A stretch of 64,000 nucleotides of DNA from Thalassovita mediterranea (GTDB lineage: Bacteria > Pseudomonadota > Alphaproteobacteria > Caulobacterales > Hyphomonadaceae): the NCBI GenBank assembly GCA_019448215.1, contig CP080408.1, positions 1,364,001-1,428,000 of the forward strand, read 5' to 3'. The position numbers were made by a program, and so were the translations under genes. This document shows positions 17,226-25,757 of the stretch, one piece after another. Each line of letters begins with the position of its first letter. The first letter of the stretch is position 1. The notes under the pieces are model-generated. The model made no database searches. It saw nothing but the letters and a program-made list of their open reading frames with translations, and was not told the DNA's origin.

Positions 17226-18086
17226 ATGACGACGCCAGACCAGTCCATGACGCAGGAAATGCGAGACGCGCAGGGGCGCGTGCTGGTCTTTGATTCAGGC
17301 ATGGGCGGGCTGACCGTGGCACGGGAAATCTGCCAGATGGCCCCTGCGCTGAAGGTCGACTATGCCGCCGATACTGGCTTCTTCCCTTATGGCGACAAGA
17401 GTGATGAAGCGCTGCGCGCGCGCCTGCCTGAAGTGGCAGAGGCGCTGGTGCGGGAAGCGCAGCCCGATGTGTTTGTCATTGCCTGTAACACGGCGAGCAC
17501 GCTGGCGCTGGATGAAGTCCGCGCGCGCCTCGACATTCCGGTGGTCGGGACGGTACCGGCGATCAAGCCTGCCGCATCCCTTACAAGAACTGGCGTCATC
17601 GGCTTGCTCGCGACACCGGGCACGATCCGCCGTGCCTATACCGCGAAACTGATCGAGAATTTCGCGAGTGAGATCACCGTGATCCTGCATGGCAGCGTCG
17701 AGCTGGTGCGCCTGGCTGAGGCTTTTGCGGCGGGTGAGACCTATGATGCGGGAGGCTTTACCGCCGCGCTGGCACCGATCTTTGATGCCAAGGATGGCGG
17801 CGAGGTTGATACGATCGTGCTCGCCTGTACGCATTTTCCGTTGGTGCGCGCGCAGCTTGCTGCGGCGGCGCCAGACGGTGTCACCTTCATCGATTCCGGT
17901 GCAGCGATCGCGCGCCAGACCCTGCGGGTGCTCGAAGGCGCGGCGCCGCAGCCCCTGTCCGGTGAGGCGGGCGGCAGGCTCTACATCACGGATGAGGGCG
18001 GCGATCACGGCCGCCTCGTGAAGGTGTGCGCGCGCTTTGGATTTGACCGGGTTTGCCCGCCCGTGCTGCTAGCTGCAGAGAGATGA
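17226..18086 (+). CDS. murI: Glutamate racemase
   Basis: A 286-aa enzyme supplying D-glutamate for peptidoglycan. It has the Asp/Glu racemase two-domain layout, with DSGMGGLTVAREI (catalytic Asp23 region), a first catalytic cysteine C87 in VIACNTAST, and a second in VLACTHFPL near residue 198. ADTGFFPYGDKS matches the family ADxxxxPYG motif. The length is normal. The frame starts at ATG 17226 after GACGGGAG. It is divergent from the HhH gene and followed by the Pho-box-like region of the PstS-like gene. Confidence 0.93.
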   Translation: MTTPDQSMTQEMRDAQGRVLVFDSGMGGLTVAREICQMAPALKVDYAADTGFFPYGDKSDEALRARLPEVAEALVREAQPDVFVIACNTASTLALDEVRARLDIPVVGTVPAIKPAASLTRTGVIGLLATPGTIRRAYTAKLIENFASEITVILHGSVELVRLAEAFAAGETYDAGGFTAALAPIFDAKDGGEVDTIVLACTHFPLVRAQLAAAAPDGVTFIDSGAAIARQTLRVLEGAAPQPLSGEAGGRLYITDEGGDHGRLVKVCARFGFDRVCPPVLLAAER

Positions 18087-18098
18087 CAGTGGCAGGCA

Positions 18099-18121
18099 TG
18101 TGACTGTCACAAAAGCCATAT
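18099..18121 (+). promoter_or_regulatory. Pho-box-like site and TGTGAC-N-GTCACA palindrome
   Basis: CTGTCAC at 18104-18110 followed by AAAA matches the first half of a PhoB box. The second half, GCCATAT, is poor. The same bases form the perfect palindrome TGTGACTGTCACA (18099-18111), which could instead bind another dimeric regulator. It lies 54 bases before the PstS-like gene. Confidence 0.35.
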
Positions 18122-18164
18122 AAACGGTAGCCGACGAAACGATCACTGATTTTAGGACTGCCCC

Positions 18165-19259
18165 ATGCGTACGCTCTTTCTGGCCCTGACTGCAGGCTTG
18201 CTCGCGACTGCCTGTGCGCCCGAGACAGACCTTTCCCAGATCGATGCGAGCTCTGGCGAGCTTCAGGTCTTTGCAGCCTCTCCGGATGAAAAGATCAGGA
18301 TTGTCGGCTCCTCAACGGTCTCGCCATTCTCGACGACGGTTGCCGAACAGTTCGGTGCGGTATCGGAATTCCCGACCCCGATCGTGGAGACGACGGGCAC
18401 GGGCGGCGGCTTTCAGGCCTTCTGTCAGGGCATTGGCCCTAAGGAGCCTTCAATCAGCAATGCGTCGCGTCCGGTGAAAGCATCCGAGCTTGCCCTCTGC
18501 GCACGCCAGGGCGTTACCGAGATCGTCGAAGTGAAGATTGGCTATGACGGGATCGTGCTTGCCAATGCGAAAGGGTCTCCTGTGCTCGACCTCTCAAAGG
18601 AAGAGATCTACCGCGCGCTCGCAGAAGAGCTGCCTGATGGCAATGGCGGGTGGGAAGAGAATCCGAACGAGACCTGGAAGGATGTGGCAGATCACCTGCC
18701 GGACATGCCGATCCTCGTCTCCGGTCCGCCGCCGACCTCTGGGACCCGCGATGCCTTCGCTGAACTCGCCATGGAAGGCGGGGCAGAGGAAGTGCCAGAG
18801 CTTGCCGCGCTGAAGGAAACTGACTCCGATGAGTTCGCTCGCCGCGCCACGACGATCCGCATGGACGGCAAGTGGATCGATTCCGGGGAGAACGACGCAG
18901 CTATCGTCCAGACCCTGATGAAGAACCCCGACAGTATCGGCATTATGGGCTTTTCATTCCTCGAGCAGAACCTCGACCGTCTGAAAGGCGCGAGCATTGG
19001 CGGTCTTGAGCCGAGCTTCGAGAATATTGCGAGCGGTAATTATGGCATTTCACGCTCCATGTTCTTCTATGTGAAGAAGCAGAATGTGAACCTTGTGCCG
19101 GGGCTGACCGACTTCATTTCGGAGTTCACGCAGGAAGACGCCTGGGGCCCGACAGGTTACCTCGTCGAAAAAGGTCTGATCCCGCTTCAGGAAGATGAGC
19201 GGGCCGCTGTGCGTGAGCAAGCGTTGGCGCTTGAAACGATGGAAACGCCTGAAAGCTAG
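18165..19259 (+). CDS. PstS-like phosphate-binding lipoprotein
   Basis: A 364-aa substrate-binding protein. Residues 1-17 form a lipoprotein signal peptide (LLATAC, lipidated Cys17). The mature part has KIRIVGSSTVSPFSTTVAEQ, the family GSxTV loop that binds phosphate, then TTGTGGGFQAFCQG, SISNASRPVK and PPPTSGTRDAF, all PstS-like. No pstC, pstA, pstB or phoU is adjacent, so it may act with a transporter elsewhere or as a phosphate sensor or scavenger. Upstream is a Pho-box-like site. Its last four bases overlap the convergent kinase-like gene. Confidence 0.88.
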   Translation: MRTLFLALTAGLLATACAPETDLSQIDASSGELQVFAASPDEKIRIVGSSTVSPFSTTVAEQFGAVSEFPTPIVETTGTGGGFQAFCQGIGPKEPSISNASRPVKASELALCARQGVTEIVEVKIGYDGIVLANAKGSPVLDLSKEEIYRALAEELPDGNGGWEENPNETWKDVADHLPDMPILVSGPPPTSGTRDAFAELAMEGGAEEVPELAALKETDSDEFARRATTIRMDGKWIDSGENDAAIVQTLMKNPDSIGIMGFSFLEQNLDRLKGASIGGLEPSFENIASGNYGISRSMFFYVKKQNVNLVPGLTDFISEFTQEDAWGPTGYLVEKGLIPLQEDERAAVREQALALETMETPES

Positions 19260-20137
19260 ACGCTGAACGAGAAGTCTTCGAGCAGTTTCCGGCTGCGTTT
19301 CTCTATTGGTGTCTTCGTCCCGCGATAGAAAGCATAGGCGATAACACTGGTCGACAACGCCCAGCCGCGGGCACGCCGCCAGACGGTTTCGCTTATTCCC
19401 GAGGCTTGCCAGAACGCATCCTGAGCTGCGCCTTCGAACAGGGTGAAGCCTGCCATCAGGTCTGAGGCCGGGTCGCCGAGGCCAGACAGCCCCCAGTCCA
19501 GCACGCCGGAAAGCGCCCCGTCTTTCACCAGAAGATTGCCTGCGTGAAGGTCGCCGTGAATCCATGTCTGGTCCCGGTCGAGGCATGGTGACGCTTCAAG
19601 CGCGACCTTCCAGATCGCGGCAAGCGCGATGGCATCAAAATCTTCAGCGACATCGGCAATGGCGCCGCGTGTTGGTGGGTCACGCTGGGCGAGTGGGCAG
19701 CCGCGCCAGTGATTGTCGATATTGGGTTCAGCGGCAAAGTCGCGCTTCTGGCCCTGCAGGTCGAGCAGGAAGAGGGCGAGGCGCCTGGCGTCCATTTCGG
19801 TGAAGGCGTGGCCGACTGCCTCTGCGCTCTCACCTTCCAGCCAGGAGCAGACCAGCCAGGGCCAGCTCTCAGCTGTGTCTGTCAGCCCGTTGGCGACGAG
19901 TTCGGGCGTCTCAAGCGGCAGGTCTTTCAGGCTGCGCATGGCGACCGGTTCACGGTAGGCCAGCGACGGGATCGCTTCATGACGGCGCGCAACGCGAAGC
20001 GCATGGTGGTCGCCAATCCTGTAGATAAGATTGTCGGTGCCAGCATTGCGGACACGGGTGAAGGGCTGGGCGGCGAGGTCCGGCACGGACTGGCCCACAA
20101 GGCGTTTCAGCGTGTCTATGTCAGGCGGCGTACTCAC
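19256..20137 (-). CDS. Aminoglycoside-phosphotransferase-family kinase
   Basis: A 293-aa protein with the APH/choline-kinase fold. The Brenner motif is HGDLHAGN near residue 196 (catalytic Asp and Asn), and the metal-binding segment is GVLDWGLSGLGDPASDL. The N-lobe has the conserved nucleotide-binding Arg/Lys region HALRVARRHE. The substrate is unknown, and antibiotic resistance should not be assumed. Its start overlaps the stop of the GT4 gene by 4 bases, so they are coupled, which makes a small-molecule or sugar kinase role near a glycosyltransferase plausible (inference). Confidence 0.85.
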   Translation of the reverse strand: MSTPPDIDTLKRLVGQSVPDLAAQPFTRVRNAGTDNLIYRIGDHHALRVARRHEAIPSLAYREPVAMRSLKDLPLETPELVANGLTDTAESWPWLVCSWLEGESAEAVGHAFTEMDARRLALFLLDLQGQKRDFAAEPNIDNHWRGCPLAQRDPPTRGAIADVAEDFDAIALAAIWKVALEASPCLDRDQTWIHGDLHAGNLLVKDGALSGVLDWGLSGLGDPASDLMAGFTLFEGAAQDAFWQASGISETVWRRARGWALSTSVIAYAFYRGTKTPIEKRSRKLLEDFSFSV

Positions 20138-21240
20138 CCGGCTTTTGTATCGGGTGGGTATTTTTTCTTGCGCCGGCGAAGCCTGATCTTCTGCCAGAAG
20201 CGTTTGCGCTCAGGCACAGGCAGCGGATCGAGGTTTTCGATGAAGGCTTCGGCGCAGGCGCGCCAGCTATACCCTTCGGCATAGGTTCGCGTCACCGCCC
20301 GGTCGAGATCGAGGCAGGCCTTGCAGGCCTTTTCAAGGTCGTCATCGATGATGCCAGCATTCGAGCCGGGAATGATGTCGCGCGGGCCGGGGGCGTTATA
20401 GGCGGCGACCGGTGTGCCGGTGGCCATCGCCTCAAGGATGACGAGGCCGAACGTGTCGGTCAGGCTCGGGAAGCAGAAGACGTCAGCACTTGCAAAACTG
20501 GTGGCGAGCTCTTCGTTGAACTTGGCGCCGAGGAATTTCACTTCAGGATAGCGGCGCTTCAGCTCCTGCAGCTGCGGGCCCTCTCCGACGATGACCTTGG
20601 TGCCGGGAAGGTCGAGCTCTGCGAATGCCTCGATGTTCTTCTCGACCGCGACGCGGCCGACATTGAGGAAGATAGGACGCGGAAGGCCTTCGAACGGGTC
20701 GCCGGGCTGGCCTTCCTCGATACGGCGCGACGGGTGGAAAAGGTCGACATCAACGCCGCGCGTCCATGAGACGACATTGTTGAAGCCGTGCTCTTCAAGC
20801 TCTTCGCGCATGGACGGCGTCGCGACCATGACCTTGCCGGAGTATTTGTGAAACCAGCGCACATAGCTATAGCCCCACGATGTCGGCACAGGGAAACGGG
20901 CCGAGACATATTCGGGAAAACGCGTGTGGTAGGAGGTCGAAAACGGGTGCTTTTCCTTCAGGCACATCGCGCGGCCGGCAAGACCAAGCGTGCCTTCGGT
21001 CGCGATGTGGACCGCGTCCGGCTGGAAGCTTTCGAAGCGTTCGGAAATCTTGTTGCGGGCAAAAAGCGCAAGCTGGATCTCGCTATAGGTCGGAAGCGGC
21101 ATGGTCAGAAAGTCATCGGCAGGCGAGACCACTTCCCATTCGTGGCCCATCTCCTCGCACTCGGCGATGACACGTTTCATGGTCCGGACGACGCCATTCA
21201 CCTGTGGTTCCCAGGCGTCTGTGATAAGCATGATGCGCAT
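20134..21240 (-). CDS. GT4-family glycosyltransferase
   Basis: A 368-aa GT-B protein. The N-terminus MRIMLITDAWEPQVNGVVRT matches glycolipid-forming GT4 enzymes related to SqdX and the Agrobacterium glucuronosyl-diacylglycerol synthase group. HIATEGTLG, TRGVDVDLFHP, the nucleotide-binding NVGRVAVEKNIEAF, and the E-x7-E motif within PSLTDTFGLVILEAMATGTP follow in order. The C-terminal tail is strongly basic (RKRFWQKIRLRRRKKK), fitting a peripheral membrane enzyme. It is coupled to the APH-type kinase. If it makes a phosphorus-free glycolipid, its place next to the PstS-like gene would make sense, but this is inference. Confidence 0.85.
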   Translation of the reverse strand: MRIMLITDAWEPQVNGVVRTMKRVIAECEEMGHEWEVVSPADDFLTMPLPTYSEIQLALFARNKISERFESFQPDAVHIATEGTLGLAGRAMCLKEKHPFSTSYHTRFPEYVSARFPVPTSWGYSYVRWFHKYSGKVMVATPSMREELEEHGFNNVVSWTRGVDVDLFHPSRRIEEGQPGDPFEGLPRPIFLNVGRVAVEKNIEAFAELDLPGTKVIVGEGPQLQELKRRYPEVKFLGAKFNEELATSFASADVFCFPSLTDTFGLVILEAMATGTPVAAYNAPGPRDIIPGSNAGIIDDDLEKACKACLDLDRAVTRTYAEGYSWRACAEAFIENLDPLPVPERKRFWQKIRLRRRKKKYPPDTKAG

Positions 21241-21360
21241 CTATACTCCTTGCCGCATGGCTGCGTGGTCCCACTTTTAGAGACCTGCAGTCCGGCGTAA
21301 ACCCGCCTTACGGTTTGCGATAGGATGATCGTGCAGGACCGGCCGACGACGGAGGACATT

Positions 21361-24300
21361 ATGCCCGATACGCTGACGCCCATGGCGAAGAGCTGGGACG
21401 CGCTCGACAAGATGAAATTCGCCGATGAGGAAGCCCTTGTTGCCGAAATCCTGAAATCGCTACCGCTGGATGAACGCGCGCGGACCGCTGCGGTTCGCCG
21501 TGGCCGCGAACTGGTCCAGATCGCCCGCGCGGCCGGACGTCCGAAAGGCATGATGGAAAGCTTCCTTGAGGAGTTCGGACTTTCGAACTCTGAAGGCCTT
21601 GCGCTGATGTGCCTGGCCGAAGCGCTGCTGCGGGTGCCGGACGCCGATACGCGCGACGATCTGATCGCAGAGAAGATTCGTTCCGGCGACTGGGGCGCAC
21701 ATTCGGGCCAGTCCGATAGCTGGCTGGTCAATGCTTCGACCTGGGGCTTGATGCTGACCGGGCGTGTCATCGGTGCGCCGAGCGATGCCAAGAAGGGCCC
21801 GTCAACTTTCGTGTCCAATCTTGTGCGCGAAAGCGGCGAGCCGGTCATTCGCGCGGCGATGATGCAGGCCATGCGCATCATGGGGGAACAGTTTGTGCTG
21901 GGCCGGACGATCGACGAAGCGCTGAAGCGCGGGCGCAAGAAAGTGAAAGCTGGTGAAGCGGCGAATTTCAGCTTTGACATGCTGGGTGAGGGCGCGCGCA
22001 CGCATGACGATGCCGAGCGCTATTTCCAGTCCTACCGCGAAGCGATCAAGGAGGTCGGGGCGGATGGCGACGCGTCCCTTTCGCCGGAAGCAAAGAACGG
22101 CATCTCGGTAAAGTTGTCAGCGCTTCATCCGCGCTATGAAGCGGTCAATGATGCGCGCGTGCATGCAGAACTTTATCCGCGTCTGCTGGCGCTCTGCGAA
22201 GATGCGGCAAAGGCCAATATCAATCTCTGTCTTGATGCCGAGGAAGCCGACAGGCTGGTCATTTCGTTGCAGCTGCTGGAGCGGCTGATGCGTGAGCCAT
22301 CGCTGAAAGGCTGGAGCGGTCTTGGCCTTGCGGTGCAGGCCTATCAAAAGCGCGCGCAGGATGTGATCAAGCGCCTCTCCGAACTCGCTGGCGAGACTGG
22401 CATGCGCCTCATGGTGCGCCTGGTGAAGGGCGCCTATTGGGACACAGAGATCAAGCACGCCCATGAAGAGGGCATGGTCAATTTCCCGGTCTTCACGACC
22501 AAGCATGGCACCGACATCAACTATCTTGCCTGCGCGCACGCCCTGCTGCAGGCAAGCCCGCGCATCTACCCGCAATTTGCGACGCACAACGCACACTCGC
22601 TCGCGACCATCCTGATGATGGCGGAGTCTGAGGGTGTGACGAATTATGAGTTCCAGCGCCTGCATGGCATGGGTGAGCCGCTCTATGGCGCGGCGGAAAA
22701 AGGCGACAAGGTTCGCGTCTATGCGCCGGTCGGTGCGCATAAGGACCTGCTACCGTACCTCGTGCGCCGCCTTCTGGAGAATGGCGCGAATACGAGCTTC
22801 GTGCATTCCTTCCTCGACCCCGATGTCGATGTCGAAAAAGTGGTCGACGACCCGATCGCGAAAGTGGAGGCTGGCCCCCGCCGCCATCCACGTATTCCGA
22901 CGCCGCCGCGCCTCTATGGTCCGATGCGCAAGAACTCCATCGGTGTGGATCTCTCACAGGCGAGCGAGCGCAAGGTTCTGGAAGACCATGTCGACCGGCT
23001 GCGTGAAGGCAAGGCGCTGATTGCTGGACCTATCATCTCCGGCAAGGTGCTGAGCGATGGCGGCACCGAAGTGTTTGCGCCGTCCGATACCTTGCGCCGT
23101 CTCGGTACGGTGCGCGAAGCGTCTGACGCAGATGTCGATGCCGCGCTTGATGCGGCGACGGCCTTCCAGCCTGAATGGGACGCGCTTGGTGGGGCGAAGC
23201 GGGCAAAGATCCTGTCGGATATGGGCGACGCGCTCGAGGCCAATATGGACCGGCTGGTCGCGCTCATGGCTGAAGAGGCTGGCAAGACATTTGGCGATGG
23301 CATTGCTGAAGTGCGTGAGGCGGTCGACTTCTGCCGCTACTACGCGGTGCAGGCCGAAGAAAAGTTCGAGGGTCGCACGCGCCTTCCGGGGCCTGCAGGT
23401 GAGACCAACCATATCTCGCTGCATGGCCGCGGCGTGTTTGCCTGTATCTCGCCCTGGAATTTCCCGCTGGCGATCTTCACGGGACAGATCACGGCAGCGC
23501 TTGGCGCAGGCAATACGGTGGTCGCCAAGCCCGCAGAGCAGGCGCCGATCATCGCTTTTGAAGCGGTGCGTATCTTCCAGGAGGCGGGACTTCCGGCTGG
23601 CGCGCTACACCTCGTTCCGGGACGCGGTGAGACTGTGGGCGCAAAGCTTACAAAGGATCATCGTGTTGGCGGTGTCTGTTTCACCGGCGGCACGGATACC
23701 GCCCGCCTCATCAACAAGACGCTGGCAGACCGGCAAGGACCGATCATTCCGCTCATCGCCGAGACGGGCGGCCTGAACGGCATGTTTGTCGACACCACGG
23801 CCCTGCGTGAGCAGGTGATCGATGATGTCCTCGTCTCTGCCTTCGGGTCTGCGGGTCAGCGCTGCTCGGCGCTGCGCGTCCTGTTCCTGCCTGATGCGAC
23901 GGCCGACTTCATTCTGGAAGGCCTCAAGGGGGCGATGGATGAGCTGAAAGTTGGTGATCCCGGCCGCGCCGATACCGATGTCGGACCCGTCATCGACAAT
24001 GAGGCATACGACATGCTCCACGCCTATATGGCGCGCATGGAGACAGAGGCGTCTGTCGTAAAGAAGCTGGACACGCCGGCAGGTGGCCACTTCTTCGGAC
24101 CATCGATCATTGAGCTGAAATCGCTCGATCAGATCGAGAAGGAAACGTTCGGGCCTGTGCTCCACGTGGTGCGCTACAAGCCGGACAATATTGCCGAGGT
24201 TGGCGCGGCCCTTCAGGCGAAAGGCTATGGCCTGACGCTTGGCGTTCACTCACGGCTTGAGAGCTTTGCGGCCAAGGTTCGCGCCGCCGTGAAGGCAGGC

Positions 24301-24486
24301 AACACCTATGTCAACCGCTCCATGACCGGGGCGGTCGTCGGTGTGCAGCCGTTTGGCGGCGAGGGCCTTTCCGGTACCGGTCCGAAAGCAGGTGGTCCGC
24401 ATTACATGCTGCGCTTCGCAACAGAGCGTGTGGTCACGGTAGATATTACAGCTCAGGGTGGCGACCCGGAACTGTTGAGCTTATAG
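21361..24486 (+). CDS. putA: Bifunctional proline dehydrogenase / P5C dehydrogenase PutA
   Basis: A 1041-aa enzyme oxidising proline to glutamate. The N-terminal half is the FAD-dependent proline dehydrogenase barrel (VKLSALHPRYE, LRLMVRLVKGAYWD-type segment GMRLMVRLVKGAYWD, and FATHNAHSLATI). The C-terminal half is an aldehyde dehydrogenase with PWNFPLAIFTGQ, the glutamate ETGG, and the catalytic Cys in FGSAGQRCSALRVL. It lacks the N-terminal ribbon-helix-helix DNA-binding domain, so it is an enzyme only and not a repressor. The length fits the short type without the extra C-terminal domain. I chose ATG 21361 (GGAGG five bases upstream) over the earlier ATG at 21325. It is divergent from the GT4 gene. 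Confidence 0.95.
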   Translation: MPDTLTPMAKSWDALDKMKFADEEALVAEILKSLPLDERARTAAVRRGRELVQIARAAGRPKGMMESFLEEFGLSNSEGLALMCLAEALLRVPDADTRDDLIAEKIRSGDWGAHSGQSDSWLVNASTWGLMLTGRVIGAPSDAKKGPSTFVSNLVRESGEPVIRAAMMQAMRIMGEQFVLGRTIDEALKRGRKKVKAGEAANFSFDMLGEGARTHDDAERYFQSYREAIKEVGADGDASLSPEAKNGISVKLSALHPRYEAVNDARVHAELYPRLLALCEDAAKANINLCLDAEEADRLVISLQLLERLMREPSLKGWSGLGLAVQAYQKRAQDVIKRLSELAGETGMRLMVRLVKGAYWDTEIKHAHEEGMVNFPVFTTKHGTDINYLACAHALLQASPRIYPQFATHNAHSLATILMMAESEGVTNYEFQRLHGMGEPLYGAAEKGDKVRVYAPVGAHKDLLPYLVRRLLENGANTSFVHSFLDPDVDVEKVVDDPIAKVEAGPRRHPRIPTPPRLYGPMRKNSIGVDLSQASERKVLEDHVDRLREGKALIAGPIISGKVLSDGGTEVFAPSDTLRRLGTVREASDADVDAALDAATAFQPEWDALGGAKRAKILSDMGDALEANMDRLVALMAEEAGKTFGDGIAEVREAVDFCRYYAVQAEEKFEGRTRLPGPAGETNHISLHGRGVFACISPWNFPLAIFTGQITAALGAGNTVVAKPAEQAPIIAFEAVRIFQEAGLPAGALHLVPGRGETVGAKLTKDHRVGGVCFTGGTDTARLINKTLADRQGPIIPLIAETGGLNGMFVDTTALREQVIDDVLVSAFGSAGQRCSALRVLFLPDATADFILEGLKGAMDELKVGDPGRADTDVGPVIDNEAYDMLHAYMARMETEASVVKKLDTPAGGHFFGPSIIELKSLDQIEKETFGPVLHVVRYKPDNIAEVGAALQAKGYGLTLGVHSRLESFAAKVRAAVKAGNTYVNRSMTGAVVGVQPFGGEGLSGTGPKAGGPHYMLRFATERVVTVDITAQGGDPELLSL

Positions 24487-24518
24487 CCTTCAAAACACTG
24501 TTTTTGAGGGCGCGGCGA

Positions 24519-25385
24519 ATGAAGCAAGCGAGCATTATCCTGACAGGTGTCATCTTCCTCGCGGCGTGCGGCGGGGAAAAGGCGGTAGAGAGCGAGAGCG
24601 TCCGGGTTTCGCAGCTGCCACGTCCCGAACAGCCCTCCAGCAACGGGTTTGCTGACCCCAATGGCGGTATCGCCATCGTCAGCGGGACTGAAGCGGCCTC
24701 CATCGATATCCGGCTTCCAGCGCGCATAGACGATATCGACCCGGAGCTGGCAGCGCTTATTCGCGCGCGCGCTGAAGAGGGTAAAGACGCGTTTCTCGCT
24801 GCAGCGCAGAATGACCGTACCGATGCGGAGAATGAGGGATATGCATTCCGGCCGCACTCGCTGACCGTCAGCTGGGAGGAGGTTGGCCCTCGCGAAGGAA
24901 CGCTTCGCGCTTTTCTGGGCTCTTACGCTTCCTATTCTGGCGGTGCCCACCCAAACCTCCAGTTCAATATGCTGAACTGGGACGAAGGCCTTGGCGAGGA
25001 GATCGGCTTTGCTGATCTTTTCGAAGATGAGGACGCCGCCCGCTCTGTGATGGCGGACGCGCTGCAGACGGCGCTGATCGAGGCCAAACGCGAACGCCTC
25101 AATGATGACAGTCTCACCGACGCACAGCTTATGGATACCTGGCTGAGGGCCGCATTCGAGAATAATGATGCGATCTTCGAGAATTTTACGGTCGCTCGGG
25201 GGATCGACAGCGAAGCGCCAGCGGGCCTCGTCTACCACTTTGAGCCTTACACGGTCGGCGCCTATGCCGAAGGCCCATATGAAGTCATCGTGCCAGCCGC
25301 AGTCTTCATCGGTGAACTTGCGCCGCGTTATGGTGAGCTATTCGACCCAACCGCCGAGATCGCGCAGAGTGCACCTGCGCCTTGA
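24519..25385 (+). CDS. Lipoprotein with DUF4163/DUF3298 (RsiV-like) domain
   Basis: A 288-aa protein. A lipoprotein signal ends at Cys17 (IFLAAC). A low-complexity linker follows, then a domain with SASYSGGAHPN-type residues (SYASYSGGAHPNLQFNMLNW) and GEEIGFADLFEDEDA. This is the hallmark of the DUF3298/DUF4163 fold also seen in RsiV anti-sigma factors and peptidoglycan deacetylase PdaC. VYHFEPYTVGAYAEGPYEV closes the domain. The ATG at 24519 follows GAGGG with 8-base spacing. It starts 32 bases after putA and may be co-transcribed with it. The ligand is unknown; lysozyme-type inhibitor binding is one possibility for this fold. Confidence 0.75.
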   Translation: MKQASIILTGVIFLAACGGEKAVESESVRVSQLPRPEQPSSNGFADPNGGIAIVSGTEAASIDIRLPARIDDIDPELAALIRARAEEGKDAFLAAAQNDRTDAENEGYAFRPHSLTVSWEEVGPREGTLRAFLGSYASYSGGAHPNLQFNMLNWDEGLGEEIGFADLFEDEDAARSVMADALQTALIEAKRERLNDDSLTDAQLMDTWLRAAFENNDAIFENFTVARGIDSEAPAGLVYHFEPYTVGAYAEGPYEVIVPAAVFIGELAPRYGELFDPTAEIAQSAPAP

Positions 25386-25391
25386 TAGGTG

Positions 25392-25712
25392 CTACTGGTC
25401 CCCGTCGACCAGTGTACATCCGAGGCCTTCTTCATAAACGGCCGTCGCGCTGACGACGCCGCCAAGTACTTTCGCCCGGATCGCATTGCCGTCTTCGCTG
25501 AAGCTCACAGCGCTCACATCCTCGGTGAAGTCGGCAAGGCAGCTCTCCATGGGGCGTTCCGCAACAAAACGGCAGGAGCAGACCATCTTTGCGCCATAGG
25601 GTGTCGCGACCCGTGCAAGATCGATCTGGTCCTTGATCATGAATTGCCAGGCAAGCAGCGCCAGAACGCCCAACATGATGACGATGACAATCGCGGCTTT
25701 GACGAGTTTCAT
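25392..25712 (-). CDS. Small single-pass membrane protein
   Basis: A 106-aa protein with one N-terminal transmembrane helix (VKAAIVIVIMLGVLALLAWQF) and a periplasmic domain holding four cysteines (CSCRFVAERPMESC and a final C). That suggests disulfide bonds. The start is divergent from the serine hydrolase gene, with only 45 bases between them. Such small proteins are often found next to beta-lactamase-fold hydrolases, so a shared promoter region and a linked role in the envelope are likely, but the function is unknown. Confidence 0.65.
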   Translation of the reverse strand: MKLVKAAIVIVIMLGVLALLAWQFMIKDQIDLARVATPYGAKMVCSCRFVAERPMESCLADFTEDVSAVSFSEDGNAIRAKVLGGVVSATAVYEEGLGCTLVDGDQ

Positions 25713-25757
25713 GCTCTGCCTCTAGATGTGATCTGACAATCGTTACGGAGCGCGTCG

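Noticed and set aside
19256-20137. Aminoglycoside resistance determinant
   Set aside because: The APH fold is shared by many metabolic kinases; there is no mobile element nearby and no close resemblance to a known resistance enzyme.
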